From NCBI RefSeq assembly GCF_003977685.1, contig NZ_RYZH01000002.1:1-64000 (forward strand): a DNA stretch of 64,000 nt, read 5' to 3'. Under the pieces are notes generated by a model, which ran no database searches, was not told where the DNA came from, and saw only the letters and a program-made list of their open reading frames with translations. Shown here piece after piece: positions 52,463-59,234 of the stretch. The first letter of the stretch is position 1; every line of letters starts with the position of its first letter. The position numbers and the translations under genes were made by a program. The DNA is from Tautonia sociabilis. GTDB lineage: Bacteria; Planctomycetota; Planctomycetia; Isosphaerales; Isosphaeraceae.

Positions 52463-52744
52463 TCACGATCGATCCGCGGGCTGGAGCATGGCGAAGACGG
52501 CCGCGGAGACCCGGTGCACGAGCTGCGTGTGCGACTTGTCCCAAGGCCGGCCGTAGTCGCGTAGCCACTCTTCCACCGTGGGCTGGACTGTTTCGCGGAT
52601 GCGCGCGATCGGCCAGTCCTCGGCGAGCCACCTCTCGGCCTCGGCGACGGCATCGGCCATCCCGCCCATGTCGCCGGCCGCCCTGGCCTCCAGGTAACGC
52701 GCCACGGACTCCAGGAAACAATCGATGCGGATGTTGCGGGGCAT
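52463..52744 (-). CDS. Small hypothetical protein, opposite strand
   Basis: 93 residues from ATG 52744, MPRNIRIDCFLESVARYLEARAAGDMGGMADAVAEAERWLAEDWPIARIRETVQPTVEEWLRDYG. A compact helical protein without a known family. The only leftward gene within the rightward leading-region-like block. The upstream extension to 52897 reads like noise. Confidence 0.55.
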   Translation of the reverse strand: MPRNIRIDCFLESVARYLEARAAGDMGGMADAVAEAERWLAEDWPIARIRETVQPTVEEWLRDYGRPWDKSHTQLVHRVSAAVFAMLQPADRS

Positions 52745-52980
52745 GATCTTGTCCCCGGGAGGGAGGAGCTGCGCGGAAGGGGGGTCCCTCCGATACCAGC
52801 AGCCTACCTGATTCCCGGCCATATTGCAGTGCAACACCTCGCCCGCAGCTGTTCCGGCCGCCCCGGCTGACGCCGGCCGCGTGCTCGCGGGGTCCACTTG
52901 CGTTGCCGTCCACTGCGGGGACCGGCCTTCGCCGCCCTCACGCCCGCTGGCGGGACATCGGGGGGCGATCCCCCGGGTCC

Positions 52981-53138
52981 GTCAAGGATGTCCCGGCGGC
53001 GGCCGAGGCGGTCTCCGCCCGACCTTCCGCGCTGGCGCTTGTGCAGGCCGGTGCCCCCCGCCTCGCCCGTCCTTGACCGCCCCTCCCCCCGATTCGGGAC
53101 TCGCCTTCGTCCCGGGTGAATGCCGCGCGCATTCACCC
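52981..53138 (+). promoter_or_regulatory. Structured leader, copy C (upstream of ardC)
   Basis: The outer stem pairs GTCAAGGA (52981-52988) with TCCTTGAC (53070-53077), and an inner stem pairs GAGGCGG (53005-53011) with CCGCCTC (53058-53064). A second perfect hairpin, GGGTGAATG / CATTCACCC (53114-53122, 53130-53138), follows, and GGAGGAGA precedes ATG 53165. The architecture equals copies A and B, although the primary sequence differs; it shares CGCTGGCGCT with copy A. Confidence 0.55.
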
Positions 53139-53164
53139 AGACAGTTCCAACGGAGGAGAGACCC

Positions 53165-54061
53165 ATGCAGAACGCACGCCACGACGTCTACGCCCGCGTC
53201 ACCGACGCCATCATCGCCGAGCTGGAGAAGGGCGTCAGGCCCTGGCTCAAGCCCTGGAACGCCGAGCACATGGCGGGCCGGATCAGCCGCCCCTTGCGGC
53301 ACAACGGCCAGCCCTACAAGGGCGTCAATGTCCTGATGCTCTGGATGGCGGCCGAGATGCAGGGCTTCGCCGCCCCCTACTGGATGACCTTCAACCAGGC
53401 CAAGGACTTCGGGGCGAGTGTGAAGAAGGGGGCCAAGGGCTCGCTGGTCGTCTACGCCGACCGCATCACCCGGACCGAGGCCGGCGAGGACGGCGAGGAG
53501 GCCGAGCGCGACATCTACTTCATGAAGGGCTACACCGTCTTCAACGCCGAACAGATCGAGGGACTCCCGCCGCACTTCCACGCCGTCGCCGCGCCGCAAC
53601 TCGACCCGATGCAGAGGGTCGAGGCGGCCGACCTGTTCTTCGCCAACACCGGGGCCGAGATCCGCCACGGCGGGAATCAGGCCTACTATGCCGCCGAGGC
53701 GGACTATGTCCAGATGCCGCCCTTCGAGTCGTTCCGCGACGCCGAGAGCTATTGCGCCACCCTCGCCCACGAGGTGGCCCACTGGACGAAGCACCCGGCG
53801 AGGCTCGATCGCGACTTCGGCCGCAAGCGGTTCGGCGACGAGGGCTATGCCCGCGAAGAGCTGGTCGCCGAGATCGGGGCCGCCTTCCTGGCCTGCGACC
53901 TGGGCATCACGCCGGAGCCCCGCGAAGACCACGCGAGCTATCTCGACCACTGGCTCAAGGTCCTGAGGGAGGACAAGCGGGCCATCTTCCAGGCCGCCGC
54001 CTACGCCCAGAAAGCCGTGGACTTCCTGCACGGCTTGCAGCCGCAGGGGGTGCAGGGATGA
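53165..54061 (+). CDS. ardC: ArdC-type antirestriction protein
   Basis: 298 residues. The N-terminal ArdC single-stranded DNA-binding domain reads DVYARVTDAIIAELEKGVRPWLKPWN, GVNVLMLWMAA and YWMTFNQAKDFGASVKKGAKGSLVVY. The C-terminal zincin-like metallopeptidase domain carries HEVAHWTKH (HExxH, His202 and His206) and EELVAEIGAAFL. Known ArdC protects incoming plasmid DNA during conjugation. It lies in a cluster with an orphan methyltransferase and follows structured leader C. It overlaps the next gene by four bases. Confidence 0.92.
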   Translation: MQNARHDVYARVTDAIIAELEKGVRPWLKPWNAEHMAGRISRPLRHNGQPYKGVNVLMLWMAAEMQGFAAPYWMTFNQAKDFGASVKKGAKGSLVVYADRITRTEAGEDGEEAERDIYFMKGYTVFNAEQIEGLPPHFHAVAAPQLDPMQRVEAADLFFANTGAEIRHGGNQAYYAAEADYVQMPPFESFRDAESYCATLAHEVAHWTKHPARLDRDFGRKRFGDEGYAREELVAEIGAAFLACDLGITPEPREDHASYLDHWLKVLREDKRAIFQAAAYAQKAVDFLHGLQPQGVQG

Positions 54062-54438
54062 CCCGCACCCGCTCCGCACGGCGGCCTCGCCCGTCGCCGT
54101 GCGGTTGCGGTCCGCAGGCACGGGGCACCTGCCCGCACGTCACCCAATGCCCGCAATGCCACGCCGAGCCCGGGGCACGCTGCAAACGCCCCAGCGGCCA
54201 CCCGGCCGGGGCGATGCACGCGGAACGCTATCGCGCCGCCGAGCGTGCCGACGCCGCCGCCTGCCCCGGGTTCGAGCCGATCGAGACGCCGGCCGGGACG
54301 GGATGCCGCCATTGCTCGGGATTGCCCGCGGACCACCCGTCGCACCCGGCCGGACCGGCAGCGGCCGACCGCAAGCCTTCGCTGGCCCATCACTCCCGCG
54401 AGGGGGATGGCGACGAGGTCCAGGGAACGCTGTTCTGA
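54058..54438 (+). CDS. Zinc-finger-like plasmid protein
   Basis: 126 residues from ATG 54058. A Cys/His motif CPQCHAEPGARCKRPSGHPAG...MHAERYRAAE resembles the zinc-binding CxxC...C...H module of small phage and plasmid proteins. A second CRHCSG pair lies further on. The C-terminus EVQGTLF is a typical ending of such proteins. Translationally coupled to ardC. Confidence 0.7.
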   Translation: MTRTRSARRPRPSPCGCGPQARGTCPHVTQCPQCHAEPGARCKRPSGHPAGAMHAERYRAAERADAAACPGFEPIETPAGTGCRHCSGLPADHPSHPAGPAAADRKPSLAHHSREGDGDEVQGTLF

Positions 54439-54506
54439 CTCCCCTCACCCCGGTCTCCCGCCCGTTCGAGGCCGCGCCGCACCCCGCGGCCTCGTCAGGG
54501 CAGGCG

Positions 54507-54644
54507 TAAAGCCGCCGCCGGTCCGCTCAAGCTGCCAAGGCCGTTTCCCTTCGGGAGCCTCGGCCTTTCGCTTGATCGGTACGCTTACGCACCGGGCTCG
54601 GGCAGCTTTGTCCGCCGTGCCGTCCGGCCGCGATTGGCGCGGCC
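54507..54644 (+). promoter_or_regulatory. Structured leader, copy B
   Basis: Shares its first 26 bases with copy A. Stems: AAAGCCGCC / GGCAGCTTT (54508-54516 with 54601-54609, one mismatch), CAAGC / GCTTG, and AAGGCCG / CGGCCTT (54537-54543 with 54561-54567). The second hairpin is GGCCGCG / CGCGGCC (54626-54632, 54638-54644), and AAAGGAGA precedes ATG 54673. The inner stem has a different sequence from copy A but is paired in both, which suggests selection on structure. Confidence 0.6.
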
Positions 54645-54672
54645 GGTGACCCGAGACGAAAGGAGACCGATC

Positions 54673-55011
54673 ATGACGGGAACCCCCAAGCGACGCTTCC
54701 ACGACATCCGCTGCGCCGCCAGCCGCCTAGGCGACTGGATGAACCACCTCGAAGATAAGGCCCGCGCCGAAGGGTTCTTCGACGGGGCCTTCAGGCCCGA
54801 AGATCCCAAGTATCACATCGAAGGCCGCGGCAACCGCCTCCTCGGCGTCTATCACGCCCTGACCATCATCGCCGAACGGGCGAGCTGCCGGATCAACCCG
54901 GAAGCCCTGGAGGCCTTCCGGGCCGAGATCGAGGCGGCCGAAGCGACCCTCGCCGAGGACTGGGCCAAGGAACTACTCGACGCTGATTTCCAGCCGTTGC
55001 CCCTCGTCTGA
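54673..55011 (+). CDS. Hypothetical plasmid protein
   Basis: 112 residues, MTGTPKRRFHDIRCAASRLGDWMNHLEDKARAEGFFDGAFRPEDPKYHIEGRGNRLLGVYHALTIIAERASC. A soluble helical protein. No family recognised. It is the only gene behind structured leader B. Confidence 0.65.
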   Translation: MTGTPKRRFHDIRCAASRLGDWMNHLEDKARAEGFFDGAFRPEDPKYHIEGRGNRLLGVYHALTIIAERASCRINPEALEAFRAEIEAAEATLAEDWAKELLDADFQPLPLV

Positions 55012-56099
55012 ACCGCGTGGCCGGGCGAAGCGCCCGGCCATACTCCCCTCCGCCTGCATGGGAATGAGCGGGCGGCAATCCGAGGTTGCCCCCTCCCCCC
55101 AGCGACGACATCAGTCGGAGTCGTCCGCCCGATCGCTGCTTGGTGTGCCAGGATGACACAGCCGGTCAGTTGCCTACCTGGCCACTGCCGAAGTCGGGAT
55201 TCGCGACTCCTCCCACCTTCCGCCGGTCCTGCCCGGCCCTCGTTCAGTCAACTGACTGATTTGAGGGCAGGATTATCTGTTGCTGTCAGACATCTTCCCT
55301 AAGCAGTGCTTAGGGTGCTTTTCACCGTGAAAACAGGATTTCATGACGGAAAGCCAGCCTGTTTTCTTGCTTTCTTTCCGGCGTTCTTGCAGTCTGGCAA
55401 GCCGTCTCGCTCTCGCGTCGCTCCATCTGACTGCATGTTCTCGGACGGTCCGCGGGTCCGCGCCCTGGCGGCGGATGCTATTTGGCGAGTCACGGCCAAC
55501 CGAACCTGCAATCAGGAGGCTGGCCGGATTGTTTGCTTTCCGGTCTTCTGACTTTCTTTCATGAAAGCCCCCTTTCACTCTGTCTTGCCAGACTGCGCCT
55601 GTGAGCAACAATCATTCGGACCTCTGGATTTCATTATTATTTCCGGACAGCTTGCATGCCATCCGGCTTTCTTTCTTGCCAGACGGCCATCAGGCAAGCA
55701 GCGGAGCTTTCGTAGGGATGCCAGCTGCAAGATGGCTTGCTGTCCGGCTGGCTTGATTTCGTGCTTTCCTTCTTTCAGCCTGGCATACTGTCTCGCAAGC
55801 TCGCTGCCTTCGGGCGAGAATGACTTGCGCTTAAAAGGCCGATTCATCATGACGGACGGAAGGAAACCTGGCTGGCTTGCTTTCCATCCATCCATCCGTC
55901 TTACTTTCTGTCTTTCAGGCTGGCTTGCTTGGTTGCCCCAGCCGTCGACCGGCGGGCGAGGTCGGTATTGGGCGGGGAGGGACTTGCCGCCTTACTTGCT
56001 GGTTTGCTTTCTTGCTGGCTGGCCTGAAAGCCGGACGGACTGTCATCCGGCTGCACATTATGCTTGCCAGCCGGAAGGAAATCAATTAAACGGTAGATC
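55012..56099. other. Palindrome- and repeat-rich region upstream of parA, candidate partition site
   Basis: No convincing gene in 1.09 kb. The stretch is less GC-rich than its surroundings and full of recurring words (CTTGCTTTC, GGCTGGCTTGC, CTTGCCAGAC, CATGACGGA). Perfect inverted repeats: CCCTAAGCA G TGCTTAGGG (55297-55315), TTTTCAC C GTGAAAA (55319-55333) and CTTTCATGAAAG (55556-55567). The last recurs upstream of the coupling ATPase. Its place directly before parA suits a centromere-like site. The open frames on both strands here are made of the repeated words. Confidence 0.5.
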
Positions 56100-56786
56100 A
56101 TGATTATCGTTGTAGCAAATTCCAAGGGCGGCGTAGGTAAATCCACCCTGGCCGTCCACCTGGCGGCCTGGCTCCACAAGCAGGGCCACCGCGTCACGCT
56201 GGCCGACTGCGACACCCAGCAGTCCTCATCGGAATGGGTCCGCGAGGCCGTTCCCGAGGTGAGGGCGGTCCGGCTGGACAGCCCCGACATGATCCTGAAC
56301 GACCTGCCTCAGCTGTGCCAGGAGACGGATTTCGTGGTCGCCGACGGGCCGGGGAGCCAGACGGAGACCAGCCGCGCCCTGCTGCTCCGCGCCGACCTCG
56401 CGATCGTGCCGTGCAAGGCCAGCATGCTGGAAGTGCGGGCGCTCGCCAAGGCGACCGACGTGCTCCGCCAGGCCCAGGACATCCGCGCCGGCAAGCCCGA
56501 GGCCGTGATCGTGCTGAGCATGATCGGCAAGAACTACCGGCTGACCAAGGACATGAAAGACGCCGCCGCGGCGCTCGACCTTCCCCTGGCCACACGGGCC
56601 CTCGTCTTGCGTCAGGTCTACGCCGACGCCCCGGGGCAAGGCTCCGTCGTCTGGAATCTGGGTTCGCGGGCCCAGGAGGCTGCCGGAGAGGTGGACCTGT
56701 TGTTCCGCGAGATCCTGCCGGGGGCCGTCAGGAACAGGGGCCGGAAGCCGTCCTCGATCAAGTCGAAGAAAGTAGCAGTCGCGTGA
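56100..56786 (+). CDS. parA: ParA-type partition ATPase
   Basis: 228 residues. Deviant Walker A KGGVGKST at residues 9-16, the start MIIVVANSKGGVGKSTLAVHLAAWL, then the switch region ADCDTQQSSSEW and FVVADGPGSQ. Short type Ib ParA without an N-terminal DNA-binding domain, as usual when the partner is a ribbon-helix-helix protein. The ATG has no strong ribosome site; TTGCCA-17-TAAACG lies just upstream, close to the start. Segregates the plasmid copies on the nucleoid. Confidence 0.93.
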   Translation: MIIVVANSKGGVGKSTLAVHLAAWLHKQGHRVTLADCDTQQSSSEWVREAVPEVRAVRLDSPDMILNDLPQLCQETDFVVADGPGSQTETSRALLLRADLAIVPCKASMLEVRALAKATDVLRQAQDIRAGKPEAVIVLSMIGKNYRLTKDMKDAAAALDLPLATRALVLRQVYADAPGQGSVVWNLGSRAQEAAGEVDLLFREILPGAVRNRGRKPSSIKSKKVAVA

Positions 56787-56797
56787 AGGAGGGACCC

Positions 56798-57112
56798 ATG
56801 GGCGAACGACGCGCATTAGTTGAAGGACTCAAGAGCACCGGCCCCGCCGTAGATCCCCAGGCCGAGAAGGCCTTCGTCTTCAAGAGGGAAGTCTCGGAGG
56901 CCTCGCAGGCCGCTACGCCGATGGCTACCCCGACCGCGGCGACCGCGCTCTCCCGCGTCCCGTTGAGCACGCGCATCAGGTCCGACTTTTCGGCCGCGCT
57001 GAAGCGCGCCTCGCTCGAACGCCAGCTCGCCGGCGTCGAGCCCAACACGCTCCAGGACATCCTCGAACAGGCGGTCGAGCCCTGGCTCCGCTCGAACGGC
57101 TACCTGAAATAG
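56798..57112 (+). CDS. Ribbon-helix-helix partition partner
   Basis: 104 residues. A disordered N-terminus (MGERRALVEGLKSTGPAVDPQAEKAFVFKRE) is followed by a C-terminal ribbon-helix-helix: VPLSTRIRSDFSAALKRASLERQLAGVEPNTLQDILEQAVEPWLRSNGYLK. Flexible tail plus RHH is the design of ParG/ParB-like centromere-binding factors with type Ib ParA. It starts 12 bases after parA with GAAGGAGGGACCC as ribosome site. Confidence 0.82.
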   Translation: MGERRALVEGLKSTGPAVDPQAEKAFVFKREVSEASQAATPMATPTAATALSRVPLSTRIRSDFSAALKRASLERQLAGVEPNTLQDILEQAVEPWLRSNGYLK

Positions 57113-57184
57113 CCGCGAGGCGAGGGGCCTCCGACGTGATGAGCCGAGGTGAGCGGCGAAAGCCGTCGCCCGGGCGCATTTCGA

Positions 57185-57213
57185 TTGATACGACTGCGAG
57201 ACTGGTCTATGGT
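57185..57213 (+). promoter_or_regulatory. Candidate promoter of the replication initiator
   Basis: TTGATA, 17 bases, TATGGT, located about 90 bases before the initiator ATG. Confidence 0.45.
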
Positions 57214-57299
57214 TCGCGAGGCGATCGGCTGCTGACGCCGGGGGCCCCCTCCCATGCGAGTCGCAGCGCGGTCGCCGGATGCATTGATTCGACAGGACC

Positions 57300-58229
57300 A
57301 TGACCAAACGCCTCCCGCCCAAGGGCGACCACCAGCCCGACCTTTTCGCCGCCAACTTCGCGGACATCCCGATCCGCGACCAGCGCGACACGATGGAGCG
57401 GCCCTTCTTCAGCCTGGCCAAGAAGCCGCGTTACACGCCCATCGAATACCACGTCGGCGACGTCTGGGTGGAGGTCTCGGCCAATCCGAAATTCGGGCTC
57501 GCGACCATCTGGGACGCCGACATCCTCATCTGGGCCTCGACGCAGATCACCGAGGCCCTCGACCGCGGCCAGACGCCCAGCCGCGTCGTCCGATTCCATC
57601 CGCACAACCTGCTGAAGTCCATTCGCCGGGCGACGGGCGGGGAGCATTACCTCCGCCTTCGCGCCGCCCTCGAGAGGCTGACCCACACCGCCGTGCGCAC
57701 CAACATCCGGGGAGAGGGCAAGAAGAAGGCCGCCTCGTTCCACTGGCTGGAGAGCTGGACGGAGGTGACGGACGAGAAGACCGGCGAGACGATCGGGATG
57801 ACGATGACGCTCCCCGACTGGCTCTACGAGGGGATCCTCATGAAGGGCGGGGTGCTCACCATCCACGAGGATTATTTCCTGCTCACCGGGGGCATCGAAC
57901 GCTGGCTCTATCGCGTGGCCCGCAAGCACGCCGGGCAGCAGGAAGGCGGCTGGCAGTTCACCATGCGTCAGCTCTACGAGAAGTCCGGCTCAGCCTCGCG
58001 GTTCTCGGATTTCGCCATCGACGTCCGCAAGGTGGTCGAAGCCGACTCCCTGCCGGAATACACGACCATGCTGCACAAGAACGAGGAGGGGGAGGAGATC
58101 GTCCATTTCCTGAAGCGAGACCAGCTGGCCCTCGACGACCCCCGCTATGAGTCCGCCAGGCACCCGCGGCGGCGGGTCGCTCGCGGCATCGCATCTAAGG
58201 CCCTGAGTTTTAAGAAAGTCGCGGGATAG
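57300..58229 (+). CDS. repA: Plasmid replication initiator protein
   Basis: 309 residues, RepA/RPA-type initiator. Conserved stretches: DQRDTMERPFFSLAKKPR, IEYHVGDVWVEVSANPKFGLATIWDADILIWASTQI, VRFHPHNLLKSIRRATGGEHYLRLRAALERLTHTAVRTNI, then LPDWLYEGI, HEDYFLLTGGIERWLYRVARKHAG and WQFTMRQLYEKSGS. Winged-helix fold that binds iterons. Nine iterons begin a few bases after its stop codon, which makes the assignment strong. It follows the parA operon on the same strand. Confidence 0.92.
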   Translation: MTKRLPPKGDHQPDLFAANFADIPIRDQRDTMERPFFSLAKKPRYTPIEYHVGDVWVEVSANPKFGLATIWDADILIWASTQITEALDRGQTPSRVVRFHPHNLLKSIRRATGGEHYLRLRAALERLTHTAVRTNIRGEGKKKAASFHWLESWTEVTDEKTGETIGMTMTLPDWLYEGILMKGGVLTIHEDYFLLTGGIERWLYRVARKHAGQQEGGWQFTMRQLYEKSGSASRFSDFAIDVRKVVEADSLPEYTTMLHKNEEGEEIVHFLKRDQLALDDPRYESARHPRRRVARGIASKALSFKKVAG

Positions 58230-58234
58230 GCGTA

Positions 58235-58631
58235 CGGCCTATTGGGCGCAAGGCGCCGCGGGTTGGCAGATTGGACACGGCCTATTAGCCGCAAGTCATC
58301 TCTGCTTGAGGGGTCTGGCACGGCCTATTAGCCGCAAAATTGCACCTGCGGAACGTTTTGGGACGGCCTATTGGGCGCAAAAATGGCAGATTTGCGCCAA
58401 TAAAATCTCTCTCGAGCCTGCCAGGCGACCACGCTCCTGTCCCCATAGCCAGAAAACCGCGGTCACGGCCGATTAGGCGCAAGTGCCCGGTTGTGTCGCT
58501 GGCGTGCCGGGAGGGAAGAACTACATCCGGCGGCTGTGGATTAGCACGGCCTATTAGCCGCAGGCGACTCGGCCTATTAGGCGCAAAACGACCGGCCTAT
58601 TAGGCGCAAAGGCTCGGCCCATTAGGCGCAC
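58235..58631. repeat. Nine iterons of the plasmid-type replication origin
   Basis: Consensus CGGCCTATTAGGCGCAA, 17 bases, with the palindromic core GCCTA T TAGGC. Starts: 58235, 58278, 58321, 58364, 58466, 58547, 58570, 58593, 58615. The first four are exactly 43 bases apart, about four helical turns. The last four are 23, 23 and 22 apart, about two turns. Copies 1 and 4 read GGGCGCAA; copies 2, 3 and 6 read AGCCGCA. A partial inverted copy (TTGCGCCAATA) is at 58392-58402. These are the expected binding sites of the initiator. Confidence 0.93.
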
Positions 58632-58733
58632 GGATCGCCCGATTGTGCCGAGGCGTCAATGGGATACCAGGGCCCTAACTGTTTAACATCAAGTATTATT
58701 GTAACTTACTTAACGTCCGGTGCCTGTGGACAA
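58535..58733. other. Origin elements: DnaA-box-like sites and AT-rich unwinding region
   Basis: On the minus strand TAATCCACA (58543-58535) and TTGTCCACA (58733-58725) each differ from the DnaA box TTATCCACA by one base. Between the last iterons and the second site, 58676-58718 is strongly AT-rich (TGTTTAACATCAAGTATTATT), a likely duplex-opening element. No gene lies between 58230 and 58979. Confidence 0.6.
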
Positions 58734-58929
58734 CTTCGATAAGTGATTAAGCGCCTGGCCTCATAGTCCGGGGGGCAGGAGGGAGAAGGGGCATTCAGGA
58801 ATGCCATCGTTGCGGCTATGGAGCGAAGCCGCCATGGGAAGGGGTTCCGAGGCATCGAAGGCCATAAGGGCTGGCCCTCGTCACCTCCCCGAAATCCGTT
58901 GAATTTGTGTACAAAAACGCCCCAGCCGA

Positions 58930-58958
58930 TTGACAAGTCTAACACCTGCGGTTAGAGA
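58930..58958 (+). promoter_or_regulatory. Promoter of the HTH-methylase-nuclease operon
   Basis: TTGACA, 17 bases, TAGAGA, 22 bases before the ATG of the HTH gene, with GGGGGAG as ribosome site. Confidence 0.7.
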
Positions 58959-58979
58959 TAGACTGGGGGAGCTACGAGA

Positions 58980-59234
58980 ATGAGGTATGAGAGGGCGCTC
59001 GCGGTCACGAACCGCTTGGAGAACCTCCTGGATCTGATCCGGGAGGGCAGCTATTCGACGCCTGCCATCGCGGCCAAGCTCCAGGTATGCGACCAGACGA
59101 TCTACCGCGACGTCCTATTCCTGAAGCGGCGCGGCTACAAGATCCGCTCCCGAAGGCTTTCAAGCCGTTGGGCTTACGAGCTCCTCGGCGAGCCCGAAGC
59201 CGGGCGGTTGGGGAAGGGGGAAGACGGCCCATGA
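58980..59234 (+). CDS. Small HTH regulator of the restriction-modification operon
   Basis: 84 residues. HTH_11/DeoR-like helix-turn-helix: ENLLDLIREGSYSTPAIAAKLQVCDQTIYRDVLFLKRRGYKIRSRR. Its position before the methylase, with a four-base overlap (ATGA), suggests a control protein for timing of the downstream genes. Unlike classic C proteins it is not of the Xre family. Confidence 0.8.
   Translation: MRYERALAVTNRLENLLDLIREGSYSTPAIAAKLQVCDQTIYRDVLFLKRRGYKIRSRRLSSRWAYELLGEPEAGRLGKGEDGP

Noticed and set aside
55561-56103. 180-codon plus-strand frame and a 106-codon minus-strand frame before parA
   Set aside because: Both consist of the recurring DNA words of the region (repeated Leu-Ala-Cys or Lys-Ala-Ser patterns) and show no independent coding evidence.
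58235-58631. Repeat array considered as a CRISPR
   Set aside because: Repeats are 17 bases with spacers of 5-85 bases in two periods, no cas genes nearby, and an initiator gene directly upstream; these are iterons.
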